Assembly: GCA_028673005.1 (NCBI GenBank)
Contig: CM054116.1
Coordinates: 67,721,211 to 67,785,210 of the forward strand
DNA: 64,000 nt
Reading direction: 5' to 3'
DNA from: Tanypteryx hageni
Taxonomy: Eukaryota; Arthropoda; Insecta; Odonata; Petaluridae
Part shown: one piece after another, positions 23,401 through 34,192 of the stretch
Layout: each line of letters begins with the position of its first letter
Numbering within the stretch: the stretch's first letter is position 1
The notes under the pieces: generated by a model
The model's input: the letters and a program-made list of their open reading frames with translations, nothing else
Database searches by the model: none
Told to the model about the DNA's origin: nothing
Translations under genes and position numbers: made by a program

Positions 23401-26287
23401 CATAAAAATATACATGGTTCATTAAATAAATCGACTAGATGAAATGGACTACAACAATTATAGCGACACTTTCTACGGCTACAAGAAAACAAACTGCCAT
23501 AAAGTCATGACAATTGGCAAAAACAAAATTTCAAAATGACCTTCCCATTGAGTGTATGAAAATTGTTTACTACATTTGCAAGTAAAAGCTTGGCCACATA
23601 TGATGCAACACACTGCTTGTCAATCTTTTCTAAACATGTTAAATTTGGTGTTATGTTTAAAAATTATTTGTCGAAACAAAAATGGCATTTTCCAGAAGCC
23701 ATACAACATCATGGATTCAAAACAATTTTTTCATTCCCCTTGCTAAGGTTAAACAAAATATTTACCTTACCATTGCCAAAACACAGAGGGTTGTACTACT
23801 GGCTACTGATACCGGATTTACACTTACCTGTAAAGAAAATAAAAGATCATTAGCGGACAAGAAGTTTTTTTGCAATGTCATTTAAATTAATTTTCACTTA
23901 TTTCTATAGCTAAATTTCGCTTTTCAAAGTTCAGCGTGAAATTTATTAATATTCTTAAAAACTTTTTCCTGTACTGTACATTTCATTCTTAGACTTTATT
24001 TAAACATCCTCCGACTAAATTTTTTCCAAAAAGAGGGTCGTGTATTATATTTCAACCAAGGGTTCCTCCTCTGGCTGTACAGCGGCCCAACCCTGACGAC
24101 AGCCGGCTTCGCCGCCTGTTGAGCTGCCTTCGCCTTCCCATTCTTTCTTTTAAGATCATTTTATGCGATCACATTGAAAATATAGACATTGATAATTGTT
24201 ACAACACAGAAAGTCGAGTAAGACAGGCCCAGTTTCTGCTGTTCACATAACAGAACAGACCCATTTTACCCGTGTCACTACTTAAATATAATGTGTTCTT
24301 TTAAATTCATATATGTAAAGACCGGAAATCACCTTGATATATTTAGGTTTTGAAATCCTTACGAACGAACAGATGTGTTGAAAATTAGTCCTTTTCTAAA
24401 AAAAACGTGTATTTTGCATGTACTGTAAGCAATGATAATGTCAGTAATGACTGCGTTCACAATAACACCACTTCACCACAGCGTAGACAAGTACAAAGAA
24501 GCTTGAATAAAAATATTACTGGAATAAAAATAGTAAATTTATGGAATAAGACAATAAATACAATATTTAAAATCGTAAACTTACACAATACCCATCTATG
24601 CGATATTAAATTTATGCAATAGACACCGGTGCGGGCGCATGCATCTTCAGCAATCTGCTTCTGCACATGCGTGATACCAAAACGCACAGAGATCCTAAGC
24701 AATGTGCTTCTACGCAGGCATGATCCGGAATTACTGTAACGCATTATTATTATTATATACATTATCCGAACGAACAATGACAGACAAAGGTAACAGAAAA
24801 TCCGAGTTGAATTTTTTTATGGGACTCGAAAATTTGAAAATCTTTATGCAATCGAAGCTTAATAGCATTAAAATAGTTAAAGCAGACGATGTCGGGAGGA
24901 GACCTGGGATAAGGACGTCAAAATTCGAATAAATGATGCTTCGATAGCAGTGAAGGCCAATGAAGCTTGATCACCTTCAATATATCAAGCGTCTCTTCCG
25001 TTTCCCATGCAAAAATAGAAAGGGAGGAAAGGAAATGGAGAGGTCGGATGGAGATTTACGAGCGGTAATTTAGACACACGAAAGAGGAACGGAGAGTTGA
25101 AAAGGGGAGGGGTTTTTTTCCACCGCCGCTCTTTATTTATGCAAAAAGGATTTTGTAGCCAGAAGTTATGAGAGCAATAAAATTTCCAAGGATAGAGAAC
25201 CTTATTTATTACTCCGCGAAATAGTATTATTCTTCGTAATATTGAATATTGCTCGCATGGAACTACAAAGCACAAATATTTTAGCGTCGGAGAAAAGCAC
25301 GCTGGGATCGGGATCTATGCTATGATATAACGAATGATGCAGTATGGTTACCTATGGGGTACGTCTTTCATTACGTAGTGGACATGAATTTGATGTTAGG
25401 ACATGCAGATAAGTATACGCGTTGGAGAGAACGGATGGAAATATATACATACTCGGTCATTCACTCGTAAGCGAACTCGAACAATCTCACGACGAGCTCA
25501 TTAACTAGCTACAATTGCGAGAGTAAAACGCCTATTAACGCGATCTGATTCGAATTCAAGGCGTGAGCACTCCAAGGCAGTTACTAAAGCTGCGTTTATA
25601 AGATCTGAAATTAGATGAAATTATATTTGCAGCATGATTTAAAGGAATAGCTACGCGTCATAAAAATAAAACTGCACTGCTTAAAATTGTCTTGAAGAAA
25701 ATATCATAATGACGACACTAAACAGTTGTAGAGAGTGATTCATCGGACCCCATTATTAGGTCTTTATTAGATACTGAGGGGGCCTCTCTGCCACCTAAAC
25801 TCGCATTTCGATCGATACAGAGTACGTACAATAAAATACAAACATGCCAGAAAAAATATAATATAAGAAACAGGAGAATAAAGAAGAATTAAACAAAACA
25901 AGAAAAATGGAAACGAATATAGAAAACAAAGATTACAATAAGAAATTAAAAAATTATACACAATGAGAATATGAAAATTAAGAAATGTAGAATACTATGG
26001 GGAATTAATTCACATCGGATTGGCCGAAATGCAGTAATAGTAAGAGAACCTTAAGGATATTACTACGTAATAACGATAATAAACTAGTCAGCACTAATGT
26101 AGTATTATGTTAAGATTAGAGGAGGCATGGGTGACGGTATCGATAACCTCTCTGAAATGTTTAGAGAAGAGGGTTTTAAAAGAGGACAGAGACTTAGATT
26201 TTTAGTCGCCAACGTGAAAGGTTTTGACAAGAAAAGGAGTAGAAAGAGAGAAATAGAGAGGACGGGAGAGAGGGACGAAAGGTGTTT
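20409..26287. other. Long stretch without recognised content
   Basis: A+T-rich sequence with scattered open frames of 60-106 codons on both strands. The interval 23550-23890 is open in three plus-strand frames. On the minus strand it reads a Cys-containing segment that might be a broken zinc finger, but I cannot place it. No element ends or target duplications were found. Confidence 0.45.
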
Positions 26288-26570
26288 ACAATAGTCGCCG
26301 GTAGGTGGTGGGGTTGTGGCAGCTAAAAACTTTAGTTTTTAAAATATCTCTTCAACAAAACATTATATGGGAAAATGTCTCGAACAAAGGTTGTATCAAA
26401 TGAAATTTCCTACGACTTTTATTCCAGTACTGTTTTACATTTATCAAATATTAAAGAAATATTAAAAATAAATAGAATATCTACTTAACAATGCGTTCTA
26501 CGAAAAAATGTTTCAAACAAAAGTTATAGAAAATAATATTATCTTTGACGTTTATAATAAACACCTAACA
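26288..26570 (+). repeat. Diverged partial copy of repeat X
   Basis: The block starts with ACAATAGTCGCCGGTAGGTG, matching the middle of repeat X (31662 onward and 41404 onward). It continues in register through CGAACAAAGG and AAATTTCCTAC to TTTATCAAATATTAAAG. A second, weaker match to the same inner X segment follows at 26482-26558, so about 75 bases are duplicated at roughly 134-bp spacing. Divergence is much higher than between the two X copies at 31 and 41 kb, so this is an older member. Confidence 0.6.
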
Positions 26571-26912
26571 GCTATGATAGAGCTGTATTGTGCATCATCA
26601 TTCTACATAAACATATAGTTTACATAAAAATATACTTCTTAGATAACTGATACGTACTATTAAAATAGCATTAAAATTTAGAACGCGATTAATTTTGTAT
26701 TAAAATTTTGAACGTCTCCTTATCCGCCTTTCAAGAACAATTGACATTAAAGTGAAAATGTGCACTTAAGACTTCAGGTTTCCATCATTTATACCTTCGG
26801 AGATATAAGTAAAACGGTCGAAACTTACTTAAAACGCCTCACTTGAATAATTGTAACGTAATCTTTCCGTTCAAGTTCATTCCTTTGTCGAAAATTATCA
26901 AGTTTCATTCGA
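26571..26912. other. Non-coding stretch, nothing recognised
   Basis: A+T-rich sequence between the diverged repeat X copy and the hAT-like terminus. Confidence 0.5.
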
Positions 26913-29005
26913 CAGAGGCGTAATTACTATGCCGCCAGGTACACCACCACGGGGGGAGGGGCGAAGGTTCTTGGGGCCCGCGACATTGGCCTAGGAGAGG
27001 GGTGTGAACCCGGTGTCCGTGACTAAAGAGGTGCCCAAACTCGATCAGTCATTTATACACATTCCTGCGTGTCTTACAAAACCATAGTATAGAGGCTAAA
27101 ATATGATAGAAAATAATCAACTGCTGTATCTTGACAGCGGAAAATTATAATTATATAATTATGGTAGTGGGAAGTGGCGGCAATGGGCAGGAAAAGCACC
27201 AGGGTCAGGATTTCTCTACTGGACACTGCTCCGGCCCAGCATTGTTTACAAGTCATCACTGAAATTCTTATTTTTTCCACCCACTATAAACTAGCAGGCC
27301 GCTCAGTCTTGTGAAGTTATTTGTATATTATTCCTCGAGAGTCATCTGGATAACTCCAATGGAAGACAAAAGGGTTTTTTATTCATTAGGCGTGAGAACA
27401 AAACAGGGAAGAAGTCTAAGCCCAGAACGGTAGAATCCAGTTGACGTGTATCGCTTGAAGTGTGAACACGTAAATCTGTGAGGATTATCGAAAAACCTGG
27501 AATATTTTTCGGTCTCTTTGAAGAAAGAAATATTCGAGAAATTTGGTAAGTAAAACGCTACAATTTATTATTTATTTTACTGCATCATAAAGTGTGCAAG
27601 GTATTATTCTCTATTCCGTATTGCTGCTGCTTGTGAAAGGCCGAATCACGGGCCCCTATTAAAAGCATCCCGACATTTGTGATTTCAGTGAAAAATGAAG
27701 TATTTAGCCATAAGTGCTTAAACATATTTCATCGCAAAAGTTAGGATTTTTCACAGACGATCGACAGAAAAGTTATATTAATTCCTGTTATTACATGAGC
27801 CATAATAATTGCATTACTAGAACACCATATCCAAAATGCATGTTTCTAAAGTACCTGGAGAAAAATCGTCCCTGTACACACCTGCATTTTAGAAAAAATA
27901 TCAAATAAAAAACCGGGAAATCGAAAAGTTCATAAGTAAGAGTAACAGTAGTTTATTAATTAACAAGACACCCTTCAACCATATTAATCATTTTATATTA
28001 TTATATCGAATGAAGACTTTCCTATCTCGTTCTGATATAATTTTACGAGTACAATCTCCTAGAGAATCAATCAATTCATTCTGAATCGTTTTACCGCAGT
28101 AATGCACGTGGGTTTAAGACAATATAATTCAACGTATGTACATGCTCGCTCTTAACCAAATCAAATTTGCCTAGTAGTTCCACGAGACCTAGAAAATGAC
28201 TATTATGCTGGTTAAATAATCTATCTGAACATCCACAAAAAGGTACATTGTTTTTGGAAAATTATAAGGTTATATTAATTAACCTTTCTATCACACTTCT
28301 CCAATGACTTCTTTCTTTCTTAATAAGTGTTTGCACATCTTCATCTAAAGTTTTATTCTTGTTAAGCTGCAAATCAATTTCAAGCCAAATTTTATGGCAT
28401 TTCAAATGTTGAGGCGAGTTCTCATGTAATTTTAAGCATTCACTAATATGCTTCCAATCGCTCACTCCCTTATTTGCTGAACTACTTCTACTTAATAGAT
28501 CAAAGATCTTACAGCAGAAGCAAAAAACTGCGTTTTTGCTCTCTGAATACATTAACTTTCTTCCTAAAAACATTTCGCCATTGCTTATTTTCCTATAACA
28601 CATCTAAATAAAAAACTGCGATTACTAGAGTCTGTCGGAAAATTAAAATCATTTCTCAAAGTAGAGGGACAAATCATTATAATATGATCGAATACAGAAA
28701 GTGACAAATTATTAGACCAAATGCTAATATCTCCATACCGCTTTGAAACGTTTGTTATAAGATTAAAATCTTCATTAACTCTAACGTATTTTGTCTTACC
28801 AAAGAAATGTACCAAAAGAATGTTCTATTCGTCAAATATACTATTCCTCTGTATCTTGTAAATAAAATTATACATTAAAAAGTACATTGTATTATTTATT
28901 TCAACATTTTCGAAGCGAGTGTAGAATGGTTTTAGTATGGTTGTTTTGAAGGGGGTCCATTCGAAAATTTTGCGGGAGAGCCAAGAATTTGTAGTTACGC
29001 CACTG
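26913..29005 (-). mobile_element. Ruined hAT element (putative full span)
   Basis: The right end, read on the minus strand, starts CAGTGGCGTAACTA at 29005. The left end starts CAGAGGCGTAATTA at 26913, matching at 12 of 14. The transposase remains at 28815-28000 run inward from the 29005 end, in the expected orientation and distance. The 2.1-kb length is reasonable for a hAT element with internal loss. Against it, the 8-bp flanks (TCATTCGA and GCGCGCTC) do not match, and the sequences just inside the two ends differ. The pairing of ends is therefore an inference. The C-terminal half of the transposase is not recognisable between 26913 and 28000. Confidence 0.4.
28000..28815 (-). pseudogene. 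hAT transposase relic, ZMYM1-like (TTF zinc finger, DUF4371)
   Basis: Three frames together follow the order of ZMYM1-type hAT transposases. At 28815-28585 lies an N-terminal piece with a DFNFPTDSSNRSF motif. At 28603-28262 lies a TTF-type zinc-finger segment (FCFCCKIF, then DWKHISECLKLHENSPQHLK) running into KKERSHWRSVIERL. From about 28243 to 28000, after a frameshift, comes a DUF4371-like piece with NSHFLGLVELLGKFD and then, after another shift, CGKTIQNELIDSLGD. Those domain features are known from hAT-derived proteins and transposons in many animals. At least three frame changes and the loss of the catalytic C-terminal half make it non-functional. It lies inside the terminal motifs at 26913 and 29005. 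Confidence 0.8.
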
Positions 29006-30860
29006 GCGCGCTCGAAAGGAAAATTAACATAAATTTCTTCGTCGCATCTAATCCGTTTCTTTCCATTTACTATATTATGTGTGCACACAAAAGGAAATTA
29101 AAGGTATTTAAGTATTTGTAATAGATCTTGTTTACCTCAGTTGCTACGAAGATTGTTTTCGTTGAATACGAACAATTTTTTAGCATTCCATTTCTACAAA
29201 TTTGGAAATATTAAAAAAAACAAGAACTTTAAATGAGCCCCAGTCCGAAGCTGTATATCTGTCACAACCCAAATCTAAATAAAAAGAAATCATAAAAGTA
29301 CGAAAATCTATCCTACAGGTTTCAGCTCTCTATCGTTTACGGTTTTGTCACAATTTAAATTTAAACATGCGCATAGAGACAGGTGCCAAAGAGAAAAAAA
29401 CGCGCTGAAAAGTAAATGAATAAGCTATCGGGTGGTAAATATATATATATATATATATATATACCTAATTTTTTGGCGGTTCATTCTCATTTCTTTTTTC
29501 CCTGCTTTCGCTCTGCCTCCCCCGTGTTCCTATCTTTAAACCCCGTAAAAGCACTCCATCTATGTGCTTTTAAAAACGTTTCTCGAGTTTATCTTTTACC
29601 CCTTGACGACGAGGACAATTTTTTCGTTTTAGGTCTCGCACTCTTGTGTATTAGGAATTGTTCTCAACTTCGAGCTTCGAAAATTTCCCACGACAGAGAA
29701 AAAGGTCCAAGTTTCGAAATTTCTTTGTCACGTTTTTCGAGTTTTTCACCTCGATAAAAGTTTATAAAACGGGATAGAATAAAACATTGGCGCGTGGAAG
29801 CGCGACTAAAATCTAGCCTAGCTCTAAATAACAACTCCATCTTCACAGATAAAAGAGAAATTCGCGACTTTCAGTAGCAAGAGGATTTTTTCCCGCGGCC
29901 GGCTTTAGGGTTAAGGCAACATTCAGTCTTCTTACGAATCTTTTTCCTTCAGTGACATTTCGCACAGCTTGCTAAAATTAGGAAATGTTGCAAGTCAATT
30001 ACTTTCTATTTACCCGTTCTTATCACTTATCCCACGCTTTTCTCCTTTATCTAGCAACATTCGCCTAAAGACTTCAGTTCTCATTTAAATCCCCCTTCCT
30101 CTATTTTGTTTTTCTATTTTTGTTGAGGATACTTTCACATGGCGATCCTGTAATATCAGAATCTTCTAGTGAAAGAAATGGCATTTACATAATTATCGAT
30201 TGATAGTAATATGAGAACAAAATTAAAAAATACTAAATAAAATGCGAAGATGCGTGTATGGAAAAAATATTTTCACATGTGCAAACCTAAGATGTGCTGG
30301 TTAAAATTTCACTGAAGAATTAGGAATGCATCATAATTTTTTTATTTATAACTCCGTTTTTGCTACATTTTAAAATGAAAGTTTGCGTTAGATTTATTCA
30401 AATAAAACTTTCAAAAAATGTTTCGTTTAATTATGAAAATATTACTAAAAATGTTATATAAATCTACGCTAAAAAGTTTGTAGAAGTTTCGTCATGTTTT
30501 ATTTTCATATTAATTTATCTTTATCATCTTTCTGGCACAAAAGCAGACATAATTTAAAACACTAAATTAAAAAAAAACAAATCCGAACTTTGTTTTTCAA
30601 AAAATAATCTACAAATACAAATAAACGATCGTCTCAATTATCATTCATCGCAACTAATTCTCGCATTTAATATCTAGAATGTTGTCGGTGAATAAATTAT
30701 CGAATAAAGACCATATTTTATAAAGAATCTTTATGCTCAATTCGTTTGCGCATCAATTATGAGGAAGATAATGATATGATATAGAGCGAACGGTTTGCTC
30801 CCAGTTTTCAAAGCGTTCGCGTATTTTGTATTATCGCTTCAAATGGTACGGCGGTAAATT
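29006..30860. other. Non-coding stretch with an AT microsatellite
   Basis: (AT)n at about 29438-29463. A 113-codon plus-strand frame (29416-29757) reads through it but is not recognisable. The rest is A+T-rich. Confidence 0.5.
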
Positions 30861-31171
30861 CGGATAGAGCTATAAATTTGCCGCTCTCTCACCCTCCCTC
30901 CTTCCATCTCTATAACAGCCCTGGTTCCGTGAGTGACCGTGTGCAGCAATGGCGGCGCTCACGTACAGAGATGAATCGGATTTTGAGAGATAGGAGTCGA
31001 GTAAAGTTGCGGCTGGTTGGGAAACGTCAAAGGGGAGCTGGAGGTCACGTGGCATCGTTTTCCGGAGTCCAAAAAAGGTGGGATTGCGCTCTATCTAAAA
31101 AAATGAGCATATCGACACGAAAAGATGGAAGTTGTAATGGTGTTAGTGCAGCTAATGCGATTTTGATGTAG
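30861..31171 (+). promoter_or_regulatory. Speculative promoter-like patch
   Basis: CTATAAAT at about 30869-30876 precedes a GC-richer stretch with GTGAGTGACC near 30929 and an ATG in good context (GCAGCAATGG, ATG near 30949). That ATG opens only 14 codons before a stop. An alternative plus-strand frame covers 30878-31171. I know no protein like either. This is a weak hint only. Confidence 0.12.
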
Positions 31172-31423
31172 CGAGTACATTCAAAGTGAACGGGAAAGCA
31201 GAATAAAAGTTATGACCCAGTAAATATTGGTTTATTTCACTCCATAACTGTAGGCTGTGAATTTTTCTACAAGCAGAAAGTTAGTAAGCGATAAGACTAT
31301 TCACCGTAGTATAGCCGCTTATCAATACAATGGATATTAAAGCGTGACTTAAGGAGAAAAGATAGCTGGAAAAAGTAATAATCGAAGAGGACGCGGAAAA
31401 CATTTTGAGATGCTTTCTATTAC
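31172..31423. other. Non-coding stretch
   Basis: Short A+T-rich interval upstream of repeat X. Nothing is recognised. Confidence 0.5.
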
Positions 31424-32115
31424 TAAAAAATCTGATGTGGCTATCACATGACTTTCTCTATATTTGTAATATTTCTAAAAATTTGAAATAGGTTACATAA
31501 TAATAAATATTTTAAGAAACCGAGAAATTTTTAGACTTTACAAAGAGGAATAAACTCAAACCATAGCCTTCTGATATTGGATATAACCACAAAGCACTAA
31601 CAATTAAGAAAAGAAAAAGGAACGTTACTAAGACGTATCTAAGCGTCAATTGTTAACAGTAGTCATCGGTAGGTGGCGTGGCTGTGGTAGCTAAAAATAT
31701 AAGATATCTCTTTAAACAATGCACTATATGGAAAAACGTTTCGAACAAAGGTTTTGGAAAATAAAATTTCCTACAACTTTTATTCATTTACATTTTTAAA
31801 TTTATCAAATATTAAAGCAAATATTTAAAAATAACGGATCGGTGACAAGAGTAAACACCCACTTCCGTATTACCGATTTTTACCAAAAACTAATCAGTTC
31901 TCGTTATTTTTATAAAAATGTTATATATAAAATTTCGCGTTGACCTGATTATAATAGTTTTTGAGTTAGAGCACCCACAAAAAAACTATCACATACAAAC
32001 AAACAGACAGACATCATCGAGAAAATGGTCAAAACGTGTTCAGGGGACCTGAAAACGCGTATTTCCGTTGAAATCTCGAAGACGATTTTTTCATGAAAAC
32101 AATACTTTCCCATAT
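31424..32115 (+). repeat. Repeat X, uninterrupted copy (about 692 bp)
   Basis: This block recurs almost base for base at 39476-39540 plus 41237-41864, and in part at 26288-26570. It begins with a small stem (ATGTG, GCTAT, CACAT) at about 31435-31449. It contains AGGTGGCGTGGCTGTGG and a conserved 3' part with ACAGACAGACATCATC, ATGGTCAAAACGTG and TTCATGAAAACA, ending near a CTTTCCCATATA phrase. No coding and no terminal inverted repeats are visible. The shared 3' portion looks like a retroelement 3' region, but the class is not established. It is nearly uninterrupted, so it supplies the empty site for the Helitron at 39541. Confidence 0.85.
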
Positions 32116-33890
32116 ATTACATATATGGAAAAAGTAAAAATAATGAATCATTTAATAGATAAATAGGGGTGAAGTACAATTAAACAAATGCCCGTATTAA
32201 CATTTTAAAAAAGCTTCATTCTCATAAAAGAATCTATAAATTAGATGATATTACATGCGTTTGTTTATGCCCGATTGTAATAGCTTTTCATATTGAGCAA
32301 TTTTATAATTGAAATAGACGAGATGAAACGAATGCTATATGGGCGACTATTTATTCTGCTTAAGTATACCATGAATTAAAAACCAAGCCTGATAATAAGT
32401 AAGTTAAGCTATGGGTAAATCCACTAATGGAGTTAGTGCATGTTGGTTATTTCTTCAATAGCCATCATAATGTATTTAGTGCAAATGAGTCATATCATTG
32501 CAATAATTTGTGTGACTGGATATACTTGAATTTATTATATTTTGACTGTTTAAAATTATTTCAAGAAAACTCTTAACAGCAAAACCTCTCATACTCGCAG
32601 ATAAGTATACCAAATCATTTTTAAAAAGTGAAAAACAAAAATTTACAATTTATGCTTTTATCGACGGTTCATTCTTTTCATATTTCCAACAAGAACATAA
32701 AATCATCTTTTCTACGAACGTAATTTGACTCCCAAAACCCTCGTATTTATCAAGAAAACAGTGTTTCAATCATAAGGACGGTACCTAATGGAAAGTTCAA
32801 AAGTGTCGAACGAATGTTGAAAATATTAACTCGGAAAGATTTACTTTCTTCCTTTCCCCGCAAGATGGTGGAAAAAAGGATCGTTTTTATACGGAATAAT
32901 TGGAAAATTGGTATAAGGAAACCAGAAAATGTTAACTAAAAGGATGGATGAAAAAAATACGAGGAGCACAAAAGGGTAGTGGAAAGGAAAGGATAGAAAG
33001 AAAAAAGACACGGAAAGAAACATTTTCAAAGCGGCATTGAGAAAATCTTGCAGTATAAATGGGAAGGAGAGTTGTAGGTTGAATGGGCTCTCGGATCGAA
33101 TAGGCAAGGTCGAGACGAAGAAAAAACAATTTAGCATCGTCTTTCAGAAAAAATAAAAAAATAAAAGCTATTTTTACATGAAAAATTTAACTAATCAGTA
33201 AGTGCCTTTTACGATGATAAATCTTATAATATGCTTGTATGTTTTTATAATTGTATTTCCAAGTATTTAGATTAATTTCTGCATATTATACGTGACATGA
33301 CCTCTCCTGCAACATCGCATAATCTTTGTAGCAATTAATACATTATTATTTTATTGTCATTAAAAAAAGAACTTTCTATGAATTTTTAGAATCTTATATA
33401 TCTTATATACTAAAATGAGTAGAGAAGGCATGATTTCTTTTATTTCAATCGATAAGTTATGGATAATCTCAAAATGCATATTAGCAAAAACAAACAGGAT
33501 AATGAATTTTAAGTCTAATTAGCTTCAAAATAAATGTACGCCTCGCTATACCCGATTTAAATTAATCTCAAATATTAAAGATAAATAGATGCAAACATCT
33601 TATCCTCTTAATTATCGCAACGTAATTAATAGCCGCAATCAACTCCGCTATTTTACAAAAGACAGTCCTCGAGATATCTTAATATTCTCTGTCTTTTTTG
33701 GTCAATAAACGTTTAAACGGAAAGACCTTCACAGTTTTATTAACAAATGAAAAGATGAAACTTCGGCAAGGATGTTTAAGATACGAAGATCATCGGAGAA
33801 ATAATTGCTGCGAGGCACATCGCTCAACAGTCAATTTTATCGTAATTTTTGCTAACAGGCTTCATTAATCGTAGTTTAAGTCAGAAGAAG

Positions 33891-33891
<1 letters not shown>
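32116..33891. other. Non-coding stretch; possible Helitron 5' start
   Basis: A+T-rich sequence. A purine-rich patch at 32880-33120 leaves frames open on its complement. TCTTATATACTAAAATG, starting near 33398, resembles the TC...AAAATG start of Helitron 5' ends, but no partner 3' end follows, so I do not annotate an element. Confidence 0.4.

Positions 33892-33922
<31 letters not shown>
33892..33922. repeat. (AT)n tract left of inverted repeat
   Basis: A pure AT run directly abuts the perfect inverted repeat that starts at 33923. A similar AT run lies to the right at 34223-34244. Confidence 0.9.
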
Positions 33923-33930
<8 letters not shown>

Positions 33931-34192
33931 ATGTCAACAAGGTGTTGGGATGAGGAAACCCAGTGAGCACTCACCAATCAGACGACTTCAGGTTGGCGAG
34001 GCCCCGGGGTTCTCTCTCTGTAGCTGAAGAAGGAGTAGTTCCGAAAGCTTTACGTTCGTGATGTTTCTGTGTTTTTGTGTTATTTTACGTGTGTCGCTTC
34101 GACATCCCCGGGGCCTCGCCAACCTGAAGTCGTCTGATTGGTGAGTGCTCACTGGGTTTCCTCATCCCAACACCTTGTTGACATCCATATAT
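33923..34192. mobile_element. Perfect 87-bp inverted repeat around 96-bp loop
   Basis: The left arm 33923-34009 and the right arm 34106-34192 are exact reverse complements over all 87 bases that I compared. The arms end outward in ATATATGG. The 96-bp loop (34010-34105) holds CTGAAGA (34024-34030), a short GGA/TCC hairpin and GAAA (34043-34046). This is the same layout as the Penelope-type hammerhead motif at 8180-8214. There is no coding. The flanking AT runs hide any target duplication. Identity of the arms implies a recent origin or gene conversion. Candidates are a foldback element, a MITE, or a solo Penelope-like terminus in inverted arrangement. The structure is certain; the class is not. 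Confidence 0.85.
34024..34046 (+). ncRNA. Hammerhead-like core in inverted-repeat loop
   Basis: CTGAAGA, one A, GGA, GTAGT, TCC, GAAA. This follows the CUGANGA, stem II, GAAA order of hammerhead RNAs with the same extra base as the motif near 8208. Stem II can gain a fourth G-U pair. No clear stem III or UH cleavage site is seen after GAAA, so self-cleavage is unproven. Confidence 0.3.

Noticed and set aside
23550..23890. Overlapping open frames and a Cys-rich minus-strand reading
   Set aside because: They could be a transposon or receptor exon, but no family motif is convincing on either strand.
33398..33420. Helitron 5' start-like TCTTATATACTAAAATG
   Set aside because: No hairpin plus CTRR end follows at a plausible distance, and such A+T-rich words arise by chance here.
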